A stretch of 64,000 nt of DNA. Origin: Aricia agestis. Taxonomy: Eukaryota; Arthropoda; Insecta; Lepidoptera; Lycaenidae. The notes under the pieces are model-generated. The model was not told the DNA's origin. It searched no databases and saw only the letters and a program-made list of their open reading frames with translations. The stretch is from assembly GCF_905147365.1 (NCBI RefSeq), contig NC_056428.1, forward strand, positions 1,394,001-1,458,000. Reading direction: 5' to 3'. This document shows, in pieces, positions 34,976 through 45,466 of the stretch. The first letter of the stretch is position 1; each line of letters begins with the position of its first letter. The translations under genes and the position numbers were made by a program.

Positions 34976-35698
34976 TATGTCGCAGCCGACTGGTCTAAAT
35001 AGCCGTTCAATCAAACAGCTAGCCCTTTGACTGAACAACGCCATTCAATCACACGGCTATACGTCGTTTAGCCGACTTGTTGACTACAACGTTCAACACT
35101 ACAGCTAGACGACGCTTAGCCAACTGGTTTGTTTTTGTTTTGGCGGGGGGCTGCGCCTCCCGAGCCACCCTTTTATTTGACGGCGGTCGCCGGCTGCTGC
35201 CGCAGCACGCTCGCTGCGCTCGCTCGGCTTCCTCTGTATTGTGGTCTAAGTTCTAACCTAACCTAACCAACTTTTGGACTTTCTGGATTGCGTTTGTTTT
35301 TGGCTGGGGGAGGCTGCGTCCATCCATTTCATAATCCCGTAATTTCTCCTCGAATATATGTTGAAATTTTAATTCACTTGTATGTGCCTCTACAATTTTT
35401 GTCTCTTTAATAACACTTGTAACTTTTATTAACTACTTTCTTTCCGAAAAACAACCACAATCACCAACAAACACCTGCTAGTTGACGCCATATTGTAAAT
35501 AAAACGCACCTAGCGCCGCAGCGGTGCGTGCTGAATTACTTCAATTAGACGGCGGCTTTTGAATCAGCTGTAGTGTTGAACGTTTTGAGCGACTAAAATA
35601 TTCAATATAAAAGCTAGACGTGTGATCGTATGGCGTTGTTCAGTCAAAAGGCTAGCTGTTTGATTGCACGGCTATTTAAACCAGTCGGCTGCGACATA
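34976..35698. mobile_element. Long fold-back element (723 bp, TIR about 85-100 bp)
   Basis: TATGTCGCAGCCGACTGG at the left is inverted at the right (CCAGTCGGCTGCGACATA). The arms share AATCAAACAGCTAGCC and TGACTGAACAACGCCAT with few mismatches, and a second inner pair uses GTTCAACACTACAGCT. TA flanks both sides. The centre is GC-rich (GCTCGCTGCGCTCGCTCGGC) and includes three CCTAA units at 35253-35268. No coding sequence. Confidence 0.83.
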
Positions 35699-36169
35699 TA
35701 CATGAACATATACAAATACAGAGTTTTCTATTCTTTTTCAATATCTCGATTGAATAAGTTTTAAACTAGTTCAATAACCCAATGGAAAAATTCTTAATCG
35801 TAAAGTAAACGCATTAATGATTTCGTGTCACGTGCGGAGCGAGCAGAGCCGTGAAAAACTGCGGCGTGTGCCAATAGCCTGTGGTCTGACGGACCGGTGT
35901 CATCGCACTATAATAATCGCCATAAAGGTGCGATTACACTCAATATTATAGTATGAATAGCATAAAGTAGGGTATACCTGTGATTATGATAAAGCGGGCT
36001 TTATAGACAAGTTTAAAGCGCGTGCGACTGTTTTGCTCTTCAAGTTATGTGAAATAATGCGAATGTGTACACTGTGCGTGCGACTGACTCGTTTCGAGTG
36101 TGTTCTACTGTATAACATCGCTTACTACTAAGTGACGGAAATCATCAACTTGAATTTGTAAAAATATTT
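35699..36169. other. Spacer with a short plus-strand open frame
   Basis: A 47-codon frame starts at ATGATTTCG (35817) and stops near 35950. Its GC-rich first half looks coding but matches nothing I know. Confidence 0.35.
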
Positions 36170-36452
36170 TTGCAGCGAAGTTCCTTATCGCGCGTTCGGC
36201 GTAAAGAAGGCTAGACAGAACGATATTTGACCTCGACACTTTTTTTATTAATGGTGACATGGTAAGGGCAGAGGGCGTTAATAGTATTCCTGTGCGTCAA
36301 CTACATGGCGTTTTTTAAGAATAAAGCGTTGTTAGTATTCCTGGGCGTCAAAAGATGGCGTTTTTTCAATATTTTTTGAGTGTATATGTAAACAGCTTTT
36401 TGAAACACAGCTTTGTTAAGAAATAACTTCGTTCCATTCGGGTGTCCCTTGA
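36170..36452 (-). repeat. Dispersed repeat, partner of 18590-18775, with internal duplication
   Basis: Read on the minus strand: GTCAAGGGACACCCGAATGG, AACGAAGTTAT, ACATATACACTCAAAAAA, then two diverged direct units carrying AACGCCAT and GACGC(A/C)CAGGAATACTA, and finally GTCTAGCC and CGCGCGATAAGG. The direct units are not in the 18.6-kb copy, which has (GA)n there instead. Confidence 0.55.
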
Positions 36453-38167
36453 CACCTCTCAAGTTTTTAATATATCTTATGTTCGTTGAAATAAATAGGT
36501 ATGCAAAATATGCTTTAAATAAAGATTTTAAATGCCTTTCTTTATTGACTTATAGATATTGAAGTTTTATGCAAAACCAGTGTGATTGTGTCTTATTTTT
36601 TCTTTGTTTGCAAAATCGTGTACTTTTTATTCAAGAATACGTTGGATTGTGGAATCGCAGAACCTTGTGATGTTTATTGTTATCGGCCAGATAATATATT
36701 GTATGCGCTATGATGAGTGATAGGTATGCGTGATCCAAGATGTTTTGAATAAAAAACAAAGAATAATGTAAGTATTGGCAATTTACCTCCACTATTTATA
36801 TGTATAATTAATTGTATTTCAGTAGCACCCAATACCTACAGGCTACAGCTTAATAATATAACATTATAGCTATCTACCTTGAAGTAAAACATAAGCAATG
36901 TTTAAATTAAAATACATCTAGATGTATCTCTTATATTTTGATTTCGGTTGTCGCTACGCTCAGTAATTTAAAATGTATGGAGAGCATACAAAAGCACAGA
37001 TTAGAAAGATCAATATCTAGTAGTTGATTTGGAATATAAATTTAAATAGGTCGATTTTCTGGACAAAATTATCTTGTGGCTTCGCCAAAATTTCAGTTTT
37101 GAGTTTTTGGGTATTTAGGCACCAGTCACTAAGATAACTTATAGATACGATATCGCAATTCAGATGCCTATAACTCTATCACAATATTTGCACTAGAGTC
37201 GAGTCAATTCAACTATTTTTAAAACGTTTTTCCAAAATACCATATCAAATATTTCTGGTCTGTAGCCCAAACATTTCAAGACAATATAATGAGGTACAAA
37301 TTATGTGCATTTTGAAATATTCTTCTAAGTTAATTACTGGGCGTGGCAGCTACTGGGTCTACTGTCAGTCTCGCATTTACATAACAAAATACTGGGCAAC
37401 CGCTAAAGGTGACTTACATCGACAAATAGACGACTCTAGCGAGAGAATAAGTCGTAGCATGATGGCTTTTTAGACTATAATTCTAAAAATCAGTCTTAAA
37501 TATAAACACTCAGGGGCCATCAACCAAAATTTAAGACTTCAAGTGTGTGTGCAGTGGGAAGAAACTGATAGTGTCCGGCATTGGAAGATGATATTGCTAG
37601 AGTCATGCTGAAACAAATAAGATAAAAAAGTCAGGTAGACCTTCAAAACTTGATGCCTTCTAAAGAACCCGCAACAGATAATATTATGTAGATGGGACTC
37701 GAACTTTATAGTTGCTGGTCGTTTTTACCTTTGTCCATATTTATTATAGACTAGATGCTTATTATATCATTTATATTACTTGAATTCAATTTATTCCATA
37801 ACCTGTCCAAGTAATAGCTTATTTCTAAGGTGGCTTGTAAAGCTCAAAGCTCAATGAACGTAGAGCTTATACAAGTGTTAATATTATCTCGACATCGTGT
37901 TAGCGGGAGTACGTGCTCTCGAATAAAATGCTCATATATTCGGTATACGCGCTGCTGGGGCGACCATGCTTTATGGAGTAAGTAGGACATAGGTTTATCG
38001 TATGCGCCGAAGGTGAATATTATTTTGTGGCATTTCTGGCAATACATAAATTGGGGACTCTTATATACATTATCTTTTAACGCGTTAGCGGCTGATCCGA
38101 TTTTTATGAAATTGGAGAAGTTATCTTCTTATTTAAACGCTGTTAAGCATCTGTGTACTATGTGTAC
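36453..38167. other. AT-rich stretch, nothing recognised
   Basis: No gene or well-defined repeat. AATAAA motifs occur but nothing upstream supports a gene end. Confidence 0.45.
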
Positions 38168-38285
38168 CCACAAAAAATACGTATTGAGTTATGAATGCAG
38201 TTATATTATGTAGATCATTAACAGACACAAGATTGCAAAAAATGTTTTATGGGTTAGTACACAAATCTTTAACAGCGACTATTTA
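38168..38285 (+). repeat. Dispersed repeat fragment, partner of 17930-18045
   Basis: Same ordered blocks as the 17.9-kb copy. The 66-77 codon frames nearby are parts of it. Confidence 0.55.
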
Positions 38286-38422
38286 TGGTGTGGTTCGTTC
38301 AGTGCATATGATTAGTGCAATGAATTTACTGGCAACCTGGACGGCAACCTATTTTCATAAGCTTGGATTTACCGGTTACTGTGGCCACAACAAACATCCC
38401 ATAAGTTTACCTAAAATATTTT

Positions 38423-38676
38423 GAGTAAAATTACCAATTTGTGGTTTATCCTATCTTTCCAACTATTTCGGTATCTATCCTACATCGTACCCACTTAAAT
38501 ATTCACCGCAGTGGACGCGTGCCGACTCCCAAACCGCTGCGCCCGCGCACGCGTCGTCGCCATCGATACGAATTCAAATCGGATTAATCCAACATGGCCG
38601 CCGACAGTTATGTTCGACAATTATTTTGAGTAAAGACAACGCTTTATGGGTTCTGTCTTGTGCAAATCAGCGGAAT
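38423..38676 (+). other. GC-rich patch in an 84-codon frame lacking ATG
   Basis: One frame is open between stops. Only its middle (38510-38610) is GC-rich, with A-A-P-A-H-A-S-S-P-like composition. ATGGCCGCCGAC at 38593 has a good start context in another frame but stops after 11 codons. A first exon is possible but unsupported by a good donor. Confidence 0.25.
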
Positions 38677-38787
38677 GTAGACTGAATACATAAGTTGTGT
38701 TTTTGGAAAACCTAACATGAAAGTTGAAACTGTCAAAAGAAGTGACTATATTCAAGCAGATCTATCCTTATTGTTATAAATATAAAA

Positions 38788-38925
38788 CACTAGATGACGC
38801 CCACAACTCCGTTGCACCAAAATTCGTTTATCGCGCGGGGACCGTACATTTTTCCGGGATTAAAACTATCCTATGTGTAACAGATAGACAGACAATACAC
38901 ACTTTCGCATCTATATACGTATAAA
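38788..38925 (+). mobile_element. Retroposon tail, 'gcgcgggaaccgtac' family, internally deleted
   Basis: CACTAGATGACGCCCACAAC, TATCGCGCGGGGACCGTACA and AACTATCCTATGTG jump directly to TAACAGATAGACAGACAA and TTTCGCATCTATA. The middle third of the family (GGGACTCAAA to CGGTTCAG) is missing. Confidence 0.75.
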
Positions 38926-39275
38926 TAAAATTGGAGTGTCTGTTTGTAATATTGAAAGAACCGTTTATTACTACATGCATATGTATTTATATACGCTACA
39001 TACACCAAAACAACTTTTTTTACAATTTTTGTCTGTATGTCTGTCTGTCTGTCTGTCTGTTTGTTCCGGCTAATCTTTAAAACGGCTGGAGCTATTTTGC
39101 CGGGACTTTTTTGGTAGATAGCTGACGTAGTAAGGTGTAACTTAGGCTACTTTTTAACCGACTTCCAAAAAGGAGGAGGTTATATTTTACTTTTTCATAT
39201 TTGTCAGCGGACTATCCATCTTTGTTATTATACTATGTAGACGCGGACGAATTCGCGGGCAATAGCTAGTTTATA
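38926..39275. mobile_element. Composite retroposon tails
   Basis: A (GTCT)n run at 39031-39060 followed by CCGGCTAATCTTTAAAACGG, an inverted 'accgacttccaaaaaggagg' fragment (39158), and ACGCGGACGAATTCGCGGGC with AATAGCTAGT at 39240-39270. The last phrase is the usual border of a lepidopteran retroposon. Confidence 0.55.
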
Positions 39276-39798
39276 ATATAATATTAGTATGGATTGTTAA
39301 AATGGACCTATTTCTTAAAACTGCAATAAAAATTAAAAATATGAACCACAGTAAAAAATATTAGACTATGCATTTAGCAAGCTAATAAAACTGAACAGCT
39401 AATTATAAAATTACAAATTTTTCAGTTTGTGCCAATCTGTTTTTGTGAGAAAATTGTATAATATAGATTTTACGCGTAGCGTATCAAGCCAAGTTTTAGC
39501 TATCATAACCTTAATAGCACTGAGTGTAATATTTTCATTTTACTGCTCTTATCCACTTCACAAAAATACATTTTTATTTTTTCATGGGTAATTGCTTAAT
39601 CGAATAACAATACGTTGTTAGCCAATCCATTAATTCATACTCATGTCAAGGTGGTCGAACAATGCGGGATCATACCGTAAATACTAACCTCGCTTTAGCA
39701 ATGATGTCACACTTTTGGACACTCGCAAAATTTAAATTCGTAACAGTTTGATGCAAGTTAGAGGAGGTAGTGTGAAAATGCAATTATTGCGAGTATAT
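39276..39798. other. AT-rich stretch, nothing recognised
   Basis: No gene or repeat supported. Confidence 0.45.
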
Positions 39799-39960
39799 CT
39801 ATATATGTATATAAAAATGGATTTTCAATTGTGTTAGTAACGTTAAAACTCGAAAACGGCTGAACGGATTGGGCTAATTTTAGTCTTAAAATATTTGTAG
39901 AAGTCCAGGGAAGGTTTTAAAATTTAAAGTGACACGAAGTTCACCGTGACAGCTAGTTTC
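39799..39960 (+). mobile_element. Retroposon tail, 'ggctgaacggattgggct' family
   Basis: ATCTATATATGTATATAAAA, GTTAAAACTCGAAAACGGCT, GAACGGATTGGGCTAATTTT, TAGAAGTCCAGGGAAGG, GACACGAAGTTCACCG, ACAGCTAGTTTC. A degenerate second trace lies at 59150-59235. Boundaries approximate. Confidence 0.6.
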
Positions 39961-40460
39961 TTTATATAAATTGATTGAATTTGGATTGGCCCAGAAATTT
40001 TTTCAACAGAAGATTTTGAAGAGATATTTTATTAGTAATGATGAGTTTGGCGATATCGATCCTGGCGACACAGGAGATACAGTGGTGGGAATGTGTAGTG
40101 GGCCAAAGCCCGTTTTAAAAAAAAAATAGTGATGATGAGTTGATAGCACGTTTGAACGGGTAGGCTGATTGAATCAGATTGATTTCAGAGCGGTCAGACT
40201 GATCGCAGACTGACTTAGCGGACTCGTTCACATACACGGAACACAAAATGAGTCCGGTCAGGTTGACCTATGTAAGTCAAGCGGAAACTATAATATATGG
40301 AGGCATTTTCGTTGGTGCTAAGTCATTTACATCTATCTGCACAAACGCCTCATCTTGTCTCTTGTACCTCAAATCATCTTCGCCGCAAATCAATCGGCAC
40401 GTGCCGTCCGTGACAGGTATATAGCGCCTGAATGTCGATCACAGCGACTTGGCCACTACC
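39961..40460. other. Spacer with repeat fragment 40155-40275
   Basis: The GACTGATCGCAG fragment related to 3865-3970 is here. No gene seen. Confidence 0.4.
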
Positions 40461-40472
40461 GCTACCGACGGT

Positions 40473-40608
40473 GCCAGGTGGAGCTAGGCTTGCCAAATAG
40501 AGCTGGCCATCGCCAAGTGGAGCTAGTAAACTAGTGTAGCCAAGTAGAACTAGTAGGAAACTATGCCAAATGGAGTAAAATTAATATAGTGTTGCCAAGT
40601 TGAGATAG
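40473..40608 (+). repeat. Six spaced copies of GCCAAGTGGAGCTAG-like motif
   Basis: Units start at 40473, 40492, 40512, 40539, 40565 and 40594, spaced 19, 20, 27, 26 and 29 bp. Each fits GCCA-(A/G)-(A/G)-T-x-GA-x-x-TAG or close. The spacing is not constant, so this is a decayed minisatellite or a cluster of short sites. Confidence 0.6.
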
Positions 40609-41359
40609 GGTATCATAACTTTTTAATACCAGCCGGCTTTGCCAACTTTTCTTCTCATAAACGCTTTGTGCAGGCAAGGAAAAGCTTACATTGTTAATTA
40701 AAAGAATAATATAAGCAAATATGGGAGAATAGGGCTTTTTTTGTATAAGTATTCGTTTTTTGAGAATTTTTATTTGTAAGAGGGTATTTTATTGCATTTT
40801 ATTAATAGAATCTATTTTAATATCGTACGTTAAGCCTTCAAATTTATAGCATTGTGTTTGTACATTTTATATTTAAAAATATTATTCCCACCAAGAAACA
40901 CAACGAAAATCATGCCCAGAATTAAGAAAATCCGTGATATTCACCCAAATGAATTATTGCCATATACAGAATAAATTCTTTTCACACCCAAACCAGTGTA
41001 AATACGGCTCGGGTTAACGACCTGCAATTAGCCGGACTAATTTAACAAAAATATTTAACCACGAACCATTTTCGGCTAATATTGATTTAGTGTATGTCCG
41101 GAACGAATCCGAAATAGGCTGGTTTAAAAGTTCGAAAGTTTTATGGTTCACGTGTGGTTATAGATTAGTCCGCCATTTCATTGAAATAATATAATTACTT
41201 ATTATAATGTTATTTCTATCTTGTAATGATTTTCATATTTTGTTATAAAAAACACACATACAAAGCAGAAAAATTGAGAAGACTGCTAGAAAACTTTGGA
41301 TTGAAAATACTGAATGGAAAAAATACTAATGCGAAATACTAGTCACATATTCTATTTCA
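40609..41359. other. AT-rich stretch, nothing recognised
   Basis: No gene or repeat supported. Confidence 0.45.
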
Positions 41360-41623
41360 CGACCTCTGTAGCTCAGTTGGTGGGCTGCTAGTAGCTCAAG
41401 CCGGGGGTCACGGATTCAAATCCCGCCGACGGAAAAAATTTTTTCAAAGTCATGGATGTGTATTAAATATGTGTATCATAAAAAATCTTAAATATATGTA
41501 TAGTATAAAAGTATAAAATATATTTCCGTTGTCTGGTACGCGTAACATAAGTGCTTCAGGTACTTACCACGGGGCCAGACTGACGTGGTGTGAAGCGTCC
41601 ATAGATATTATTATTATTATTAT
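41360..41623 (+). mobile_element. tRNA-headed SINE, second family, copy 2
   Basis: The head starts GACCTCTGTAGCTCAGTTGG (A box) with B box GGATTCAAATCCC at 41412-41424. The body includes GTTGTCTGGTACGCG, CACGGGGCCAGACTGACGTG, GTGTGAAGCGTCCATAG and an (ATT)n tail ending at 41623. It pairs with the minus-strand copy at 22951-23191. The anticodon arm is not intact. Confidence 0.82.
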
Positions 41624-42130
41624 GTTTGTGTAAGGTATTCCTTGCTCACGGGCAATTAAATCCCGGACCTTTGGAAGGCATGCGTGGGGCAGAAGCCAAC
41701 ACGTAGAGGCCCGTTACACAGTTTCATCTAAATGTTATGTAACACTGGCCGGCGACTCTCCCTGTCCGCACTATGTAGTACTGGGAGTACGAGCAAGGAG
41801 AGCCATCGGCCAGTGTAGGACTATTACTGGGAATGGATATTAGAAATGATACCGGGCTATGGGGGTGAGGTGCTAGTGGACTGGGTAACTAGGACTATGG
41901 AAGGACTATGGCGTCTGCCGATACAACTTGTATCATAAAGTTGGCAGACGGTGACTCGCCAACTCTTTGAATGGGCCCCTCAAAATGGTCGCACGCACGG
42001 TGCACCGTGGCGGCAACATTGACAGAGCGGCTTATTATTATTATTATTTGTATTACTCTCTTTTTTAATAATATACATACAACTATAATTTGCGTTGCGC
42101 GCCGCTCCATCCGCTTAAAAAGGTATCCCA
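41624..42130. other. GC-richer block with a 20-bp-arm hairpin
   Basis: AACACTGGCCGGCGACTCTC at 41730 pairs imperfectly with GGAGAGCCATCGGCCAGTGT at 41798. A frame without ATG is open for about 70 codons across it, with no recognisable protein. It may be the 3' region of an unrecognised retrotransposon. Confidence 0.35.
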
Positions 42131-42375
42131 GAGTAATTGAACATTTTCCTAAAATAAAAAGTATCCTATGACTTTCTCAAGAGTTTACTCTAAGTTAAAT
42201 TTCATCAATATTAGCCAAGTAGTTTCGGAGCCTATTCTTTGATTAAAATTAAACCATTGTGTATTGTATACAGAACCTAAATAATATTTAAAATGCCTTA
42301 AAGCCACGTCGCGGGACCAAAAGAATCCCCTATTTATTGCATCTAGATCTCAAAAAGTCCTAAGATTCCAAATTG

Positions 42376-42540
42376 TAGTTCTATTATGCGCTTATCTGGC
42401 GATCAGCAATTCGGGCGTGAGAATGCCGCGTATATCGCCGGACTTATCGTGATCGGGGTTTATCTCGAGATCGCTCGGACGACGCTGACCTCGCGCAAAC
42501 TGATAATGATGTGCCTTATGGACCTAGGAATACTAAAAGG
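42376..42540. other. GC-rich island open on both strands, GATA-type motifs
   Basis: Plus strand: a 54-codon frame from ATGCGCTTA (42386) to TAG, with hydrophobic centre A-A-Y-I-A-G-L-I-V-I-G-V-Y-L. Minus strand: an open stretch reading R-R-P-S-D-L-E-I-N-P-D-H-D-K then S-G-D-I-R-G-I-L-T-P-E-L-L-I-A-R before a stop, with AATAAA about 65 bp further on. TTATCT, TTATCG and TGATAA words recur (GATA-factor-like). It could be a terminal exon on the minus strand or a conserved regulatory element; the sequence does not decide. Confidence 0.35.
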
Positions 42541-43400
42541 TGTGAGGTAGTCTAGATAGAAATAATATATAATATTAATATATCATTTTAGCAGCATTAT
42601 AACTCTATTTGTATGAATATTACTATAATTATTATTCTATGTAAACAATTTAAAACTTACCTGAGTAAGTTTAAAATTATACATTTTTGAAATAACGTGG
42701 CACAGAATATGAACTTTTGTGCCACGATAACTATACCGTTCAGACTATAGTGATATTTAGAATAGTTTTTAATCACTTATTGAAAGGGCACTTTTGGGAC
42801 TTCATGCATAAACCATTGTAACGGCTTAGAAGATATTAGATATAATGATACTTTGAGTCCTGCAAGCACCATAAAATGGTTGGTAATATGACAAAAGGCG
42901 CGTTTTTTGCGCTTATAGAACAATTAAATCAGTGACACAATTTTATTCAAAGCGAAAGAGTTAATGATTCTGCAACATTCTTTATAGCCATAGCTGCGAT
43001 ACAAACAAGTACAACGCGATAAATTACAATACCACCTCTGACCCCATCAACGATGCCCAAACAAATCTGGACCAATAATAATTATAAAAGAGATATCGAG
43101 TCGAATCGTCGATTCATCGATAACTAAAATCAATAAAATCGATTGTCTCGATTGTAAAAATCGGCGCGTTTGATCCGTCGGCGCGCTTTGATCTCGAATA
43201 ATGCGACCAAATTAAGTCAAAAGCGCTAAGTGTGTGTCGAATTGTGACATCTATGTTGCATAGATAGTTGAGTGGGCTGTGTTAGGAAATTCATCATCAT
43301 TATCAGGTACGTGCTTAAGCATAGGTTTTAGCTGTAACTTGTTTAAATTTTGAGACAGTGACAAGATGTTTTGCAATATGTACGATGGTGCTGTTCTGTA
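42541..43400. other. AT-rich stretch with ATCGAT/CGATTG cluster
   Basis: No gene. At 43096-43165 the words ATCGAT, AATCGATTG and TCGATTG recur within 70 bp next to a GGCGCG patch. Confidence 0.45.
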
Positions 43401-43721
43401 CCTTTTTTTAAATGAAATAAAGGGGCAAAGGAGCAAACGGGTCACCTGATGGAAAGCAACTTCCGTCACCCATGGACACTCCCAGCATCAGAAGAGCTGC
43501 AGGTGCGTTGCCGGCCTTTTAAGAGGGAATAGGGTAATAGGGGAGGGTAGAGATGGGAAGGGAAGGGAATAGGGGAGGATAGGGAAGGGATTTGGGCCTC
43601 CGGTAAACTCACTTACTCGGCGAAACACAGCGCAAGCGCTGTTTCACGCCGGTTTTCTGTGAGAACGTGGTATTTCTTCGGTCAAGCCGGCCCATTCGTG
43701 CCGAAGCATGGCTCTCCCACG
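43401..43721 (+). mobile_element. SINE, 'ggcaaacgagc' family, subtype A
   Basis: Same ordered blocks as 31793-32082, with a longer purine patch (GGGAAGGGAAGGGAATAGGG) before GGGCCTCCGGTAAACTCAC. Ends at GGCTCTCCCACG. Confidence 0.85.
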
Positions 43722-44232
43722 TATACTGTAACGGATTTCCTTTTTTCACAATTTAGGATATTTAAAGGATGAAAATTAGGAGAAAAAATGACTCCTGATA
43801 AGTTTAGATACCTCATTGCGACAGTTAATAAAACCGATGAAATTTGTTACATTTTTAATTATGACAATAATTCAAAACTTATTTCTGTTCAGTATTGACG
43901 CATCAGATATTTTCTTTTTTTTATATAATTGCTTGTTTAAATTCTCTACTTATGCAGCTATGTTTTAAATTCATATTTTGTTATTATCTAACCATGAAGA
44001 AAATAAAAATATTATCATGATAACAAATGAGCCAAGAGAGATGAGATAATAGATCCTCCCGCGTATCACAGAGGCGTGTAGCGTTAACGAGACGCTTGTC
44101 CTGTCAGCCACGTGACACCTGACACGCTGTGCAGCGCTGGGCAGCGCTTACAACGCTTTATTGTTTATTACCTTTGAAGCATTTGAATAAATTCATATTA
44201 GTTATTTAAGCTTGTATACACTAATGTGATAT
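43722..44232. other. AT-rich stretch, nothing recognised
   Basis: No gene or repeat supported. Confidence 0.45.
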
Positions 44233-44462
44233 TAAACTAGATGTCGCCTGCAACTCGCTCGCTTATTGCGCAAGAACCGTACATTCTTCCAGGATGAAAA
44301 GTATCCTATGTCCTTTCCCGGGACTCAAATTATCTCCATATCGAATTTCAGCAAAATCAGTTCAGTGGTCTGGACGTGAAGAGGTAACAGACAGATAGAC
44401 AGACGGACAGACACACTTTCGCAATTATAATAATATTCGTAACTATATAAGTAAGTATGGAT
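44233..44462 (+). mobile_element. Retroposon tail, 'gcgcgggaaccgtac' family
   Basis: ACTAGATGTCGCCTGCAACT, ATTGCGCAAGAACCGTACAT, AAAGTATCCTATGTCC, TTTCCCGGGACTCAAATTAT, AAAATCAGTTCAGTGG, GACAGACGGACAGACACAC to AAGTATGGATT. Confidence 0.8.
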
Positions 44463-44563
44463 TACCTTTAAAGCATTTTAATAAATTATTAATATTGGCG
44501 GCGTTAAGTAAAGTAAATTATAAGATGAATAAAAGTTAGAAGTGCTAGAATTTATGTTGCTAA

Positions 44564-44724
44564 GGCCTAATTTCACCAACGTCTGTTAGTGTTAACAGCT
44601 TGGTAAAATGTCATGTCTTCTCTTTCATTCTAATAAAAAACGAAAGAGGTAACGTGAAACTAATTCGAGCATTAATTTAACAGTCGTTGATAACTTTAAC
44701 TGCAGTCGTTGGTGAAATTGGGCC
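44564..44724. mobile_element. PIF/Harbinger-type MITE (161 bp)
   Basis: Ends GGCCTAATTTCACCAACG (left) and, inverted, GGCCCAATTTCACCAACG (right), one mismatch. TAA flanks both ends (44561-44563 and 44725-44727), the PIF/Harbinger-type 3-bp target duplication. No coding sequence. Confidence 0.78.
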
Positions 44725-44826
44725 TAATGCTCGATTTATATGAGCGTCCGCCCAATCGCGCGGTTTGGCGGCTACTCCGCGAGATGATAAGCAATTACAC
44801 ATATGTAAATGACAGCGATTTGGCTT
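44725..44826. other. Short spacer between MITE and hairpin
   Basis: GCGTCCGCCCAATCGCGCGG resembles the phrase GCGTCCGCGTGAACGAGCGG at 46241, so both loci may hold pieces of one repeat. Confidence 0.4.
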
Positions 44827-44928
44827 GTGCATCTGTTAGTCAATACACGTAGATTACTTTACACCCATTCTTTAGTCATCTAAAGTATGGGTGTAAAGTA
44901 ATCTACGTGTATTGACTAACAGATGCAC
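44827..44928. repeat. Near-perfect 102-nt hairpin (49-bp arms)
   Basis: GTGCATCTGTTAGTCAATAC and onward to CTTTAG is inverted in the following CTAAAG...GATGCAC with one mismatch and a four-base loop. The length resembles a microRNA-type or siRNA-type precursor, but an inverted-repeat insertion is equally compatible. Confidence 0.88.
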
Positions 44929-45394
44929 GAGACAAATCTTTCGAAATCTACAGGCTGGATCTTTAGATATAGAAACTTAAAAATATGTTGCTCTTTTTAT
45001 GAAGGTTCGATCTACTATGAATGTTTTTATTTTTATTTTACCTCTTAAGTAAATTTTGTAATTCTAATTTTGCCCACGTATTTCTTTTGCTATACAGGAA
45101 TCTTCTATATTTTTTTGTTTTATTTCACCTCTTAAGTAAATTTAGTAGGCCAGTAAATAGTGTAATTATATAACTTTTGAAAGCATTTCAAAGTATATCG
45201 CGTTCGTATTTCTATTAGATCCCAGGCAATAATAATCTTATTTAATTAAGTATAGAAGGTCTCTAGTAAAGTACTGTAATATAGAATGTATACCATAGGC
45301 ACCTCAGGTTCCGGAAGTATTCTAAACAATTAATAATTATTTTTACCGTCCCAAACCCATGTGGGTGTTTTGCGTTAATCAGTTGCATCGGACA
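44929..45394. other. AT-rich stretch, nothing recognised
   Basis: CCTCTTAAGTAAATTT occurs twice (45041 and 45128), a weak direct repeat. No gene. Confidence 0.4.
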
Positions 45395-45466
45395 AGCATC
45401 TCGCCAGCAATCACAGCATCTCGCCAGTAATCGCAGTGTTGCCAGCAATCGCAGTGTTGCCACGGC
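45395..45466 (+). repeat. Short tandem repeat, four units of 14-20 bp
   Basis: AGCATCTCGCCAGCAATCAC, AGCATCTCGCCAGTAATCGC, AGTGTTGCCAGCAATCGC, AGTGTTGCCACGGC in succession. Confidence 0.75.

Noticed and set aside
35253..35268. Interstitial telomere (CCTAA)n
   Set aside because: Only three units, inside a fold-back element; chance or part of the element.
36177..36229. Possible terminal exon after TTTTTGCAG (E-V-P-Y-R-A-F-G...)
   Set aside because: The same block (GTCTAGCC...CGCGCGATAA, inverted) occurs in the repeat at 18590, so it is transposon-derived.
41360..41435. Functional tRNA gene on the plus strand
   Set aside because: Same reason; a second copy at 23191 shows the same SINE body.
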